Positions 12,033 to 23,178 of a stretch of 64,000 nt of DNA are shown in pieces. Source of the DNA: Camellia lanceoleosa (lineage: Eukaryota > Streptophyta > Magnoliopsida > Ericales > Theaceae); the NCBI GenBank assembly GCA_025200525.1, contig CM045767.1:120030021-120094020 (forward strand), read 5' to 3'. The translations under genes were made by a program, and so were the position numbers. Numbering within the stretch: the first letter of the stretch is position 1; each line of letters opens with the position of its first letter. Under the pieces are notes generated by a model. That model saw only the letters and a list, made by a program, of their open reading frames with translations, was not told the origin of the DNA and did not search any database.

Positions 12033-12536
12033 AAAATAACTAAATAGAAGTTCAGTCATAAAAAGACCAAATGAAACAAATACTTGGATATTGATAAAAA
12101 TGGAATACCAATTGGTTTCTTGTGTATGGGATTTTGATTAAAGGATGAGGAGGAAGACACAAAATCTCTTTTCTGCTTCCAAATTTCTTTTAGGACCAAT
12201 CTGGATGAATGTGGATTTGAAATATGTAGATTTGACATTATTTATTTAAAGAAAAATAATTCAAATTTAAATTTGATAGTTTATCTATCAATCTTAAGAT
12301 TAAATTAAATAGTTTTGTCATGATGGATTTGAAATAACTACACAAAAGTAGTTATTTAAAATAATGCTAAGAATTGTCTTTTAGCTACAAAATTCTACTA
12401 AAATACATCTATTTCTTTTCTACTTTATTTCTCCTGCAATTTTTCTATTTACTTATAAATAGCCTACTCTCCAATATTTTTAACCTCAAATCAAATTCCT
12501 TGATTTAATAAATTTTTCTAATTTCATATTAGTTTT
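12033..12536. other. AT-rich spacer between copia A and element C
   Basis: No coding frame, RNA gene or LTR is recognisable here. The last five bases (GTTTT, 12532-12536) are the left target duplication of element C. Confidence 0.6.
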
Positions 12537-13439
12537 TGTGCGTACCGAATATCACACTAGATGAAAGTGGATCGGAGCTCCACAACTGAATGGACTATCA
12601 AGGAACCGAGGACCTGCAACATAGAACACCGTCAAGGCTACCCGATCGGGGTTGGACGAAAAACCCCTCTGGCGTGAGAATGAGTGATCAGAGAAGATGA
12701 AGGACTCTCTCTCCAAGTGTAGAGAGAGGAAATGAAAAAAGTAAATTTGGTTGTGCTCAAGTTAAGATCAGATTAGATACCTTCAATGTAAAGAGAGTGA
12801 GGCTTTTATAGAAAACCTTGCATGTTGCCCAAGATGGTTTCATGGAGCTTTGGTGCTGCCAAGCTTCTTTTAACATTACTCAAGGCAGGGGACCATCAAG
12901 TTGTTAATAATGGATGCACATACTTGTTGTAATCATGCTGATAACAGACCACATTCCCTTGATCAACCAATTCCGTGATTCTAAGAAGAGGGGACCAGCT
13001 GAGGTGGCATCCTCCATGTGCATGTATTCATAGCTTCCACGTTTCTCTAAGAGGTTTTCTCAACTCGGTATCATTGTGCCTCAACTCGGTACCATTGTGC
13101 CTCGACTCGGCCTTTTACAAGATCGTTTATAGAGATGGGCTGGTCCATTTGGATATCTTTGTATGGGCTCGACCCACTTTAGTTCTGACGATGGGTTCGG
13201 CCTATCAGCTCGGTCCATAGATTAAGTCTTGTAGCTCGGCCCAGGCTAGCATCGCGGCTGGACTAGCCTTTCCACTGTGAGTTGGGCCCAAGTGCTTGAG
13301 GACTTTGGTAGACTATTGATCATGGAGTTGGGCATAATTGGCTTGCCCATATGTTCATCTAAGCCACTTGGATTTGGGCTTTAGCGGATTGGGCCAGCCC
13401 AAGGGTTGGATTCGATCGATTTCATATTCAGCCCCTTTA
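12537..13439 (-). repeat. 3' LTR of element C (903 bp)
   Basis: It starts TGTGCGTACCGAATATC and ends near CAGCCCCTTTA, and matches 17959-19446 once the Cassandra insertion is set aside. A short repeat around CTCGGTATCATTGTGCCTCA occurs twice near 13060-13105. Confidence 0.85.
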
Positions 13440-13783
13440 TTTGCCCCGTAGCTTGCGCTAAGGTTTCCTTTGGGGGGAGCTACATTTCAATACCCCAACC
13501 GTCGCATCGTTTTGGGTTTGCTCTAGTTCGGCCTTGGTGGCGGTTCGATCCTAACACACGCGCTTTGCATGTGTCCTTCCATGGTGACACGTGGTAGTGT
13601 GGTTTTGGTGTGTAGAGAAAAGACGTTGATTCTGTACAAGGGGACATAATTTGTACCATCACACTAGTCAAGGGTCATAAAATACCCAAGGGCTGTCTCT
13701 TCATCCTCCTTGCTTGTTTCAAAGTTTTGAAATCCCAAAACCCTTTCATTCTCTCATCTTTGTTCCGACAGTGCTTTATCCAA

Positions 13784-14362
13784 ATGCTTGCCATCGAGTT
13801 CCAAATGCTGCTATTCTCTTTTGATTCCAGTCTTCAAGACCTTCGTTCTTTGTCGTCCTCTCATCAAATCACTGTAAGTTCATCTGAAACCTTTCTTTTC
13901 TCTTGCTTTTCTATCTCTGTCGCCGTTGCTGGCCCTTGTGCCACTATTTCAGTGACCAGTGCTATTTCTATGTCTTTCCCTTAGTTTTTTCTTAAAGGCT
14001 GGACAAGTGCCCTAACTATTGCTCAAATTCCTGAAGGGTCTCATCTGTTTCAAGATATTCCTATTCCCTTAAAATCCTTGGGTCTGAAGGTTGTTGCTAC
14101 CCCTACTATTCTTCCAGCTAAGATTTCCCCAGGGACTGATTCTGCAACCAAGACTTTGGAGAGAAATACTACCAATGAAACAGTGAATGTTGAAAGGGGT
14201 GGAATCCTAGAAACTGAAGCTGTGGAAGATGTGGTTAAGGAGGCTCCCTCTTTCCAGGAAGTTGGAACTGCCTCTACTTTTCCTTTCCAAGGTGGCCCGG
14301 ATAAGATTATGAATGCTACTCGTGAAATTCCTCCTGCTGATGAAAGTTTAAGTGACCATTGA
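13784..14362 (+). pseudogene. antisense frame of element C, between integrase and 3' LTR
   Basis: On the strand opposite to pol there is a gene-like stretch: ATG at 13784 (MLAIEFQMLLF), a possible splice donor ACTGTAAGTTC near 13871, a possible acceptor CTTAG near 13984, then an open frame with QIPEGSH and GLKVVATPTILP ending at 14360-14362. Tat elements are known to carry additional, often antisense, frames downstream of integrase, and the position here fits. I do not recognise a domain. The intron is inferred from splice-like bases only. It could also be a captured host fragment. Confidence 0.45.
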
Positions 14363-15612
14363 AACGATTTGAAGTTTGTCACATTTTGCCTTTTCTTCTT
14401 TTTGCTTTCTGTTGTACTAGAGCTCGGTCTTCTTGACGAGTTGCCCCTTTATGTTTGCCAAGACAATTTTCTTCTTTCTTGTTGCTGTTTGTGAGGCTAG
14501 TTGTGCCTTTGTTGGATGATGGAATTTTCCTTTTGTTTTTGCAATCTTATGCTTTCTTGCTTCTATGTCTGAATGCTATTTGTACTGTTTGCCCCAGTTC
14601 GAGCACTGTTGGGACCTCAGGGCTGAACAGATGCTCGATCTAGTTAACAAATATGTTGCATGGCTGTGCTTGGTTTTGTAATGAAAGAAGAGGATCTTAC
14701 TTAGGTCAAGGTTGGTTCTGAAAAACAATTCTTTGCCTCCCCTGGAGCTAAGTAAGATCGGTATTGAAGACTGTGTTCTTTAGGCAGAGCTGCTTAAGTC
14801 TGTTGCAACTTTGATAGCATAAGTGCATTTGAATGGGATAAAGATATGAAGAGGTGTCTTACTCAGGTCCGGGTTGGTTTGAAAAAAAAAAAAAACAATT
14901 GTTTGCCCCCACTTGGAGTTGAGTAAGACTAGTGCTGGAAGTTTGCTCCCGATAGAATTTAGCCTAGTTTGTTCTAACTCTATTTGTATGCAGCAGTACT
15001 GAAGTGTTGATGTACTTGTACTTAAGAAAGAGTCATTTGTGACTCTGAAAATTCTGTGGTTTCCATAAAAGAAATGATCAATTGAAAAAAAAAATAATTG
15101 TTAGTGCGGTTTCCACCAAGCAATTCCACTTGGCTAAGTCCCATTTTGGTTACCAAACATAATTCCGCCATGCAATTCCATCTGGCATGTTTGAGTGCAA
15201 ACCAAAACCAAATTCCATTTGGTCACTCCGAAACTAATTCCGTTTGGTAAAGACCAAAGCTAAGTCTGTTTGGTAAACACTAAAGCTGAGTCCGTTTGGT
15301 AAACACCAAAGCTAATTTCGTTTGGTAAACACCGAAGCTAATTCCAAAGGTCACTCCTTGACTTTGCTAAAATTTGTTCATTCCCAATGAAGCTTATTCC
15401 GAGAGTTATTGCTAACTCTGCCTTAGTTAAAACCATCCTTAGTTTGAACTATGCCCCCATAGCTTGAATCTTAGGGGCTAAGTTGATCAATATGTTCTGG
15501 CCCTAAGACTGTACAGGTGCTAGAAACAAATGTTCAAGGAAGCGAAGAGACTTATTCCATTGATCAAAAGACAAATGTCGTTACACTTTGATAGATCTGT
15601 GAGGAAGATAGT
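14363..15612. other. non-coding part of element C
   Basis: No convincing coding frame. Between about 15095 and 15350 an imperfect short repeat of the form TCCGTTTGGTAAACACCAAAG recurs several times. Two related stretches near 14675-14760 and 14845-14935 share TTACTTAGGTC-like and GAGTAAGA-like words and look like an old duplication. Confidence 0.5.
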
Positions 15613-16401
15613 CTACTGATAGTACCTCTTGAGGTTTGCTATATTCCAGGGCCGAGATATGGCTTTGCCCTTGAGATCCTCCAGGTAGTATGCTCTATTA
15701 CCAGCAACGACTGTAACCTTGTAAGGCCCCTCCCAGTTAGGTCCTGAATTTCCTTTGCCAAGCACCCTTTTGTGATCCATAACTTTGCCCAAAACCAATT
15801 CACCAGCTGTAAATTTTCTTGGGAGAACTTTCTTGTTGAAACCCTTGATAAGCTGCTGTTGATAGGCTGCAAGTTTGATCAGTGTTGCTTCTTTTCGGCC
15901 TTTCGCTATGTCTAGTGCTTGAGCAATGGCTTCTTCGTTACTTGTATCTTCAAATAGTTCTGACTAGATAGTTAGGAGACCGACTTCCAATGGAATAACA
16001 ACCTCACTTTTGTAGGTCAAGGAATAAGGAGTTTCCCCGGTCGAGAGCTGTACCGTGGTTCAGTAGGCCCATAACACATGGGGTAGACCTTCAACCCACT
16101 TTCCTTTTGCACTTTCAAGCCGTTTTTTTACACCATCAATGATGGTTTTGTTTACCAATTTCTTGTCTTCAGGGAGAGTGCCGGATCTTAGAAAATTAAG
16201 TATTAGATCCATCCAGCTCGGTTCTAAGTTTGTATAGAGGACTGAATCTGGAGACGCAATACTCGGTTTTGGCAAAAACTCGACCCAAATCTTTCTAGCA
16301 TCTATGGTTTCTACCGATGAGCCAAGATAGGCTAGGGCATCAGCATGGCTGTTTCTGTCCCGATTGATTCGTTCCACCCGTATACTTTGCCATTTTTTCA
16401 T
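15613..16401 (-). pseudogene. element C integrase remnant
   Basis: Minus-strand frames show a linker with NRDRNSHADALA, then RLESAKGKWVEGLPHVLWAY (end of the integrase core). After a stop where Arg or Trp is expected comes the C-terminal domain, with GNSGPNWEGPYKV, YYLEDLKGK and RPWNIANLKRYYQ, ending at a stop at 15613. The HHCC finger and the first two catalytic Asp regions are absent between about 16190 and 16130, so this is a deletion. NWEGPY and LKRYY are typical of Tat-group integrases. Confidence 0.85.
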
Positions 16402-17377
16402 CTCTCACTTTATAGATCCTAGTGAGTTGGTTGACAACTAACTGAGAATCATTGAAAACTAGGAGTTAACCTGCACTAAATTGTTTGGCACTGCGTAATC
16501 CTACGAGTAATGCTTCATAGTCTGTCTTGTTGTTAGAGCCCTTCCATCCAAGCTTCAGAGCTTGCTCTCAGATGAATCCTTCTAGAGATATGAGTACCAT
16601 CCCTGCCCCCAAGCCTCAGTTATCCAGCAACGTAGAGCTGTCGGATGTTCCCAATGAAGAGTTTCCATGCTTTTGAAACACATTGTTTTCCCGGTTCGGT
16701 GGTACGTGGTACCTGTACCGAGCTAGAGTTCTTATTTTCCCAAATGAATCCTTCTGGAGATATGAGTACCATCCCTGCCCCCGAAGCTCGATTATTGGAT
16801 GATCCGACAACGTAGAGTTGCTGCATGTTGCCAATGAAGAGTTTACATGCTTTTGAAGCACATTTTTTTCCCAGTTCGGTGGCACGTGGTACCTGTATTG
16901 AGCTGGAGTTCTTATGTTCGGTTCTCTGGGCGGGTGTGAATTCAGCAATAAAATCTGCCAAGACCTAGGCCTTGATTGATGTTCTGGGCTAATACCAAAT
17001 GTCAAACTCACCAAACTTAACTGCCTATTTCGTTGTTTGGCCCGAGAAATCGGCTCGATCAAAGACAGACTTGAGGGGGAATTCTGTGAGGACATTGATG
17101 GTGTGACTCTGAAAGTAATGTTGTGCTTTCTTGAGGCAATAAGCAGAGCGTAAGCCAGCTTTTCCCATGGTAGGGACCGTATCTCGGCATCTAGAAGAGT
17201 CTTGTTGTATACACAGGCCTCTGTTTCTTTTCCACTTTGTGAATCAGTACTGTGCATACAACATGGTCTGAAACTGCTAGATACAGGAGAAAAGGGAGAG
17301 GAGACGAATCGATTCAGTGCTCGGTGCTCCCTCTGAAGAACAGTGTGATCAAGATATTGAACTTCCGTTCCCGTCAT
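16402..17377 (-). pseudogene. element C RNase H remnant
   Basis: In mixed minus-strand frames one sees LPWEKLAYALLIASRK (RNase H of the pol), ADFIAEFTPAQ (linker), and SGAGMVLISPEGF (start of the second, archaeal-type RNase H that Tat elements carry). Stops and frameshifts are frequent. No RT precedes it: gag-like sequence is reached directly to the right, so about 2-3 kb of gag, protease and RT are missing. Confidence 0.78.
16571..16921. repeat. tandem duplication of about 175 bp in the element C RNase H region
   Basis: Copy 1 (16571-16742) and copy 2 (16743-16921) share ATGAATCCTTCT, GATATGAGTACCATCC, CAACGTAGAG and GGTACGTGGTACCTGTA or close variants. Copy 2 keeps 8-9 bases that copy 1 lacks. 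The duplicated piece codes for the second RNase H start. Confidence 0.85.
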
Positions 17378-17479
17378 TGTTCATTTTCTCCGTTCTCGAC
17401 CAATTAGGTGCGGAGATCTTGAGGTAGATACTCTATCTGCTGGTTGGCCGGTCTCTACCTCTTAGCCCTTTTTCGATGT

Positions 17480-17943
17480 GAACCACGAGTGTGGCTACTC
17501 GTTGCTTCACTTTGAACCAGAATTGGTTAACTACGCTAAAAAGCAAACTCATTCCTTGGGACCTTCTTTTCTGGTGGTTCTAGGGATGGACTTCTCCAAC
17601 GCAGGTGAGAGGGTTCTACATTGATTCTCTTCTCCGTCGGGTCATCCATCATCTTTTTAAGTTGTGCTTTCAGTTCTTGTATCTCCATGCCCATGGAGTC
17701 AATGATACGATTTCCGTAATCTCTTTCTAACAGAAAATGATGAGAAGCACCACCAGCAAAAGGCTACCGATGCTCAGCAGATTCTGGAGTCCGATTGTTG
17801 TTTCCGATCTGTTCCTCCAGAACTGTGGGCAGCGCCAGACCCTTATCCTTCGTCTTCTCCGTCGGTGGAGTCGATGCCGATGATGGAATATCCTCAATTC
17901 CCATTTCGAAATCAGATGCAAAACTCAGAGATGAAGAGTCCAT
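17480..17943 (-). pseudogene. element C gag N-terminal remnant
   Basis: A minus-strand frame starts with MDSSSLSFASDF at 17943, 15 bases inside the 5' LTR, and runs with one stop into MGMEIQELKAQLKKMM, a helix-prone stretch. The position after the primer-binding region fits the start of gag. It has no recognisable capsid or zinc motif and ends where the RNase H remnant begins. Confidence 0.55.
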
Positions 17944-18581
17944 GCTCACCGCACCAATTGTACATATCAAATATCGCACTAGATGAAAGTGGATTGGAGC
18001 TCCACAACTAAATGGACTATCCAGGAACCGAGGACCTACAACACAGAACACCGTCAAGGCTACCCAGCCGGGGTTGGCCGAAAAAACCCTCCAGCATGGG
18101 AATAAGTGATCAGAGAAGATGAAGGACTCTCTCTCCAGGTGTAGAGAGAGGAAATGAAAAAAGTAAATTTGGTTGTGCTCAAGTTAAGATCAGATTAGAT
18201 ACCTTCAATGCAAAGAGAGTGAGGCTTTCATAGAAAACCTTGCTTGTTGCCTAAGATGGTTTCATGGAGCTTTGGTACTGCCAAGCTTCCTTTAACATTG
18301 CTCAAGGTAGGGGACCATCAAGTTGTTGCATACTTGTTGTAATCATGCTGATAATAGACCATATTCCCTTGATTAACCAATTCCGTGATTCTAGGGGGAG
18401 GGGACCAGCTAAGGTGGCATCCTCCATAAGCATGTATTCATAGCTTCCATGTTTCTCTAAGAGGTTTTCTCAGCTCGGTATCGTTGTGCCTCAGCTCGGT
18501 ACCGTTATGCCTCTGTAACGCCCTAACCCTTCACATATCATCGATATTGTTCGCTTTGGACTATGCCCGCACGGATTTGTT

Positions 18582-18653
18582 CTTCCCAGTGGGTCACCCA
18601 CCCTAAAACTACTCCAGCCTAAGCACGCTTAATTGGGGAGTTCTAATAGGGAT
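18582..18653 (-). other. 5S rRNA-derived segment in the left Cassandra LTR
   Basis: On the minus strand this reads AGAACTCC, then TTAAGCGTGCTTAGGC, then GTAGT, then GGGTGGGTGACCCACTGGGA. These are the box A and box C regions of plant 5S rRNA, the internal RNA polymerase III promoter. It is not a full 5S gene: the 5' third is missing or unrecognisable. Confidence 0.88.
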
Positions 18654-18870
18654 CTCACCATCCAGGAAAAGGCCTCGATGCTATATAAGGGTCTAGGCTT
18701 TTACTTTTATAACTCAGGAACTCCCCTTCCATTCCTGATGTGGGACACCGGGGCCTTACAATCCACTCCCCATAAGGCTGCACGTCCCCGTGCAATAGCC
18801 TGCCAGCTCGCAAGCCCGCTCACACACACCGAGAGATGCCAGGGGCCTACACTTGGTACTCCGGAGAGTC

Positions 18871-18883
18871 GGCTTTGATACCA
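18871..18883 (-). other. Cassandra primer-binding site (initiator tRNA-Met)
   Basis: On minus, the bases TGGTATCAAAGCC follow the 5' LTR after three spacer bases. This matches the usual TGGTATCAGAGCC complement of the initiator tRNA-Met 3' end with one difference. Confidence 0.88.
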
Positions 18884-18954
18884 TTTTGTAACGCCCCAAC
18901 CCTTCACATATCATCGATATTGTCCGCTTTGGGCTACGCCCACACGGATTTGTT

Positions 18955-19026
18955 CTTCCCAGTGGGTCACCCATCCTAAAACTACTCCAGCCTAAGCACG
19001 CTTAACTGGGGAGTTCTAATAGGGAT
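18955..19026 (-). other. 5S rRNA-derived segment in the right Cassandra LTR
   Basis: The second LTR keeps the 5S-like bases slightly better: AGTTAAGCGTGCTTAGG (box A) and TTAGGATGGGTGACC (box C) on the minus strand. The LTR copies can therefore be compared at pol III promoter positions. Confidence 0.9.
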
Positions 19027-19451
19027 GTCATTACCCAGGAAAAGGCCTCGATGCTATATAAGGGTCCAGGCTTTTACTTTTATAGCCCAGGAACTCCCCT
19101 TCCATTCCCAATGTGGGACACCGGGGCCTTACAGCCTCGGCTCGGCCTTTTGCAAGATCGTTTATAGAGATGGGCTAGTCCATTTGGATATCTTTGTATG
19201 GGCTAGGCCCATCAGCTCGGCCCATAGATTAAGTCTTGTAGCTCGGCCCAGGCTAGCATCGCGGCTGAACTAGCCTTTCCATTGCGAGTTGGGCCCAAGT
19301 ACTTGAGAACTTGGGTAGACTGTTGATCATGGAGTTGGGCTTAATTGGCTTGCCCATATGTTCATCTAACCCACTTGGATTTGGGCTTTAGTGGATTAGG
19401 CCGGCCCGAGGCTTGGATCCGACCTGTTTCATATTCAACCCCTTCAGTTTT

Positions 19452-21387
19452 GATATATTAGTAATTGATTTTTTTACAAAATTAAAATTTAATCCAACCT
19501 GATATAACCTATTAACTTGTCTTAATATTTACATCCTTAACTAAAAATTATGTCTCCATCACTGATCATGGGGAAAAAATAAAAGAGTTCTCATTAAAAT
19601 TTGACAATACTAGCATGAAATATATGGGACATCAATATGGAGATGAAGTTGGAAGAATTATTGTCAAGGCTTTGACATTCAGAATAGTAGACCATTTAAA
19701 GGGCTTATTAGATAATGCATGAAATCCCAAGACCTGGATTCTTCAAAATGGATTTGATTTGTAAAACACATTGCAGGATTGTTAGGTGCGTACAAATGGT
19801 AGGACTGTTAGGTTCTCAAATATGCAAAGATGAGAATGAGATCTAGGGAACTTGGAAGGAGATTAGTCATTACAGAGAAAATTCTAAATAAAACAGCTTA
19901 GACAATGTCAAAGCACAAACCATGATGAAATTGAAGTTTTTAAAATACCTGCAAAGGAAATATTAGATAAATAGGAAATGGGTAAAATAATCGATTTATT
20001 GGTGATAATTCATTTCTATGGAAAGATATGGCATTAGGTCTAATGATTGATTTTTTTTTGGTTACAAGAATATGATTAATAAAATTATTTGGTGAAAATG
20101 AGAATATTTTTTTTTTTTTTAATTTTTACTCCATTGTCACTATACCGCTACTAGCTGATCATCATAAAAGTCATCAACACCAAAAATTTTGCTGAAAAAA
20201 TAACCTAAAAAGTTGCCAAAAGCATCGGACAACAGCAGTGACTGGTGGTGGTAGTGATGTAGATAGATAGACAATTAAGTAGACAAATAAGTCATACGTG
20301 AACAAATAATGGGATTACACGTGAAAAGATAGGTGGAAACATAGATGATACGTAGACATATAAGCGGACAATGAAAAGATAGACAGATAAGTAGAGGTAA
20401 TATATTCAAGTTGAATGAAACTTGGGATTATTGTCCAAAAAACTTTAAAATTAGATTTATGATCCAAGAACCTAAAATAATTACAAAACTGTGCAAAAAT
20501 ATCACAATAATCTTCACTTGCATGCTTAGAATCAATTTTATTTTCTATTTTTGTTCTTGTTAACACAAAAAAAGTAAAAAGTAAGCACTAAAAGCATGAC
20601 AATCTACTGAAGTTGCTTTCCTAACATTCAAACTTGAATTCAATCTTGAATAATTGAATAAATTATAAATACATTTTTATAGTTTGCTTGAAATACAGAT
20701 TATTCTTTATTATTTGAAAAATTATAAATATTCACTTATCAAAATTTTTTATTTAACAGAATTAACTAAAAGAAATGAAATTCATAATTGTTCTCCTATA
20801 CAATAATAAAATTTTTTTAATGATTAATTAAAATATGTTTATAATATCATTAAAAACTGTTTATTGACTTAATAATTTATTAATAAAATGGGCGATTTAT
20901 TATGAAATTAAAAATCTCAAGCGGTGGAATGTAATTTCTAGAATTATCAGGGCCGATTCGTATTTTAATCAAATCTCAAGGGATGTATATATAATTTACC
21001 CTTAATAATGACATTGTTGGGGCAATTTGTAAGACTTGGTCTTGCCATGTGATAAATTTGTGATTATCCTCTGTTTCTCAATAATTTGATATTTTTGTTA
21101 ATTGACATTGAAAACACCTTTGTTTTTAGGAAGCACTCTTAAATTATTTTCTAAATTGATTTGAAAAGTATTTTCGTACAAAAATAAAGTGATACATTAA
21201 TAACGGATTTTTTTTTAACTTTACATTATAAAAACACAAAAAATAAAAACAAAAACATTATTTTTTTTTAGATTCAACTCTACTGTAAATCAATATTGTC
21301 TTAAATAGAAAACAAAAAGGTTCTAAACCTCAAAATTCTAATTTCTATAATTTTTTTTTTATCTAATTGGATGGAATTACATAGGAA
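19452..21387. other. AT-rich spacer, no gene seen
   Basis: I see no coding frame with support, no LTR and no RNA gene. A loose run of GATAGATAGAC, AAGTAGACAAATAAG and similar words lies at about 20260-20395 and may be a decayed short tandem repeat. Long A or T runs are frequent. Confidence 0.55.
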
Positions 21388-21392
21388 ATTTA

Positions 21393-22432
21393 TGTTGGAA
21401 AATTGGTTTTTTATAGGCTTATTTTGGGTCATCTTTGAACCCAAAATTGAGTGGGGACCACACGTCTTTTGAGGTGGGTCCGAAGAGGTGACATCTTCTT
21501 TGTCGTGTGTCAAGTCATACGGTGAAGACGGTTCGTCAAAACTATTTATGAGTGAATGGGAACTTGATGTCGTTTTCGGGTTCGTGAAATGGATATTTAA
21601 AGAATTAAATGTGAGTTTCCATGAAATGGGTTGTCTCACGTCGAAACTTTAAGAGAGTTTTTGTGAGTTTATAAGCTCTTGGTGTACTAACTTGGGTTGG
21701 GCCTCAATGGGCATCCCAAGTTTGTAGAAGGAAAAAGTTATGGACAAAGTGAACCTTAGCCCAAACCACCACGCGCGCCACCGTCGTTTGTCCGGCCGTG
21801 CCGGGCGCGGGTGTAGGTCAGTTCTAATATTAATTTTTTAAGGAAATTTATCTGAATTTTTTTGAAAAATTCTTAACGAAATTAAATTCAATGTCCAATT
21901 TTTCCAAATAGTTTTCAGATCTGTTGGAACCCGAACAGATTCAAATATGCCAATAGATATAAACTGCCCAGTAGTTATCTTGTTAAACTGTTCTGCACCC
22001 GTTGGATTCAAATTCCACCTGTTCAGTTTGAATAATTAAACCTGTTCAGTCTTATAAATTCCTATTCATTCCAGCAGATTTTTTCCGATTTGAAAATCTT
22101 CATTTTGCTGTCCGATTTTGTTCCTTTGCATAAATTCTCTTCATATAATTTTAGGAAAAATTCTGAGAGTAAGAACACAGGTTTTTGTTCGCCAAACAAA
22201 TTGTTTGAAGTGCTACTACAATTTGTGAAGATCATTATATCTTGGAAAATAGATGCCATTTTTTCGTAAGCACCGTAACGGGGTGAATCTATCTTAAGGA
22301 CAGAGTGTCATACACTCGACTTGATCTTTTTATTATTCATTCGGCTCAGTAAAATAAATTCAGTACATTATTTATTTTATTTGTTTGATTTAGTTTCAAT
22401 TTATTTATTATACACAGAAGATTGTTCTAACA
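21393..22432 (+). repeat. 5' LTR of copia B (1040 bp)
   Basis: It starts TGTTGGAAAATTGG and ends ACAGAAGATTGTTCTAACA. It matches 33070-34195 along its length, except for extra bases in the 3' copy. A CpG-rich block with CACGCGCGCC and CCGGGCGCGGG lies near 21770-21815. Confidence 0.9.
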
Positions 22433-22556
22433 ATCTTAAGATAAATTCGAATTATTCTGTTTATACAGAATTTTTTGTTTGTTTCCTTTCTTTTTTCTTC
22501 TTACATAAATTATTTTATGTGATTTTACAAAATAATATTCTGGTTAGAAAACAAAT

Positions 22557-22829
22557 GTATGTGGTGTTTGGGAACTTGGTTCCTAGATTTTTTTTTTTTT
22601 TAATTTTTTTCCACTAAAAGACAAAGGTTTTGCAAAAAAAAAAAAAAAAATCCAAACAAAATATCACATCCAACCCAATGATCATTTCACTTTTTCTCTC
22701 ACAAATATCACATCCAACCACAAAAAAAAAAAACCAACTATATTCCCAAACACTAAAATTTTTTTATCCAATAATATCTTACAACTAAAAAAACCTACAT
22801 AAAAACCCACTTCCTAAACACCCACGTAC
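22557..22829. mobile_element. candidate MITE between the copia B 5' LTR and gag
   Basis: The ends are inverted: GTGGTGTTTGGGAACTTGG on the left and, read from the right end inward, GTGGGTGTTTAGGAAGTGGG. The interior is non-coding and A/T-rich with homopolymer runs. Size and inverted ends suit a MITE. I cannot define a clear target duplication (GTAT and GTAC flank the core ends), so the superfamily and exact limits are open. Confidence 0.5.
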
Positions 22830-23178
22830 TGTTTGACAGATAGTAATAATATACTGTCTATTTTTTTTGACAACTAGTAGTAATATACAAGTATCATTAA
22901 TAATTCAAAATATTTATTTGTGGAATTTTATCAGAAGTTAATTTTGGTTTTCAGAAATTATTTCTGAGTGTTCATTAATTAAAATTCTATTTCAGTATTT
23001 TAATTATTGAAGTATTACAGAAATTTAATTTTCTGTGTGAAATTAATTTGGTTAAATAAAAATAAAAGTTACAATTCTTGTTTCTTTTGTTTTACAAAAT
23101 TTAATTCTGTGGCTTTGGTTTAAATTTTCTCTATAATATAAAATTCTAATTATAATTTTGTTTTATAATTTAGAATTC

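Larger units (their letters stand above)
18514..19133 (-). mobile_element. Cassandra-type TRIM retrotransposon, complete (620 bp)
   Basis: Two 247 bp LTRs (18514-18760 and 18887-19133) flank a 126 bp non-coding interior. The target duplication is GCCTC at 18509-18513 and 19134-19138. Read on minus, each LTR starts TGTAAGGCCCCGGTGTCC and ends GCGTTACA. The primer-binding site matches initiator tRNA-Met, and a purine tract (ATGGGGAGTGGAT) lies before the 3' LTR. Both LTRs carry 5S rRNA-like sequence on the minus strand, the hallmark of Cassandra. The element has no genes and depends on enzymes from other elements. The two LTRs differ by a few, mainly transition, changes. Confidence 0.95.
12537..19446 (-). 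mobile_element. Tat-type gypsy element C, internally deleted
   Basis: Two direct LTRs (12537-13439 and 17959-19446) flank gypsy remnants read on the minus strand, and the element is bordered by GTTTT on both sides (12532-12536 and 19447-19451). Reading on minus, there is a gag start, then RNase H, a shortened integrase, and a region with an antisense frame before the 3' LTR. Protease, RT and most of the integrase core are missing, so the copy has large deletions. The integrase C terminus is Tat-like. The 5' LTR is itself split by a Cassandra TRIM. Confidence 0.88.
17959..19446 (-). repeat. 5' LTR of element C, split by Cassandra
   Basis: It starts TGTACATATCAAATATC and ends CAACCCCTTCA, followed by the GTTTT target duplication. 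Without the 620 bp Cassandra element and its 5 bp duplication it is about 863 bp, close to the other LTR. The two LTRs differ at many sites, so the insertion is old. Confidence 0.87.

Noticed and set aside
18582..19026. True 5S rRNA genes
   Set aside because: Only the box A to box C part is present, with changes, and both copies are inside TRIM LTRs.
18633..19273. Open frames within the Cassandra region
   Set aside because: They lie in LTRs and 5S-like sequence and have no domain; both strands give frames by chance.
20260..20395. Possible short tandem repeat with GATAGATAGAC words
   Set aside because: Spacing and sequence are too irregular to call an array; noted only in the spacer entry.
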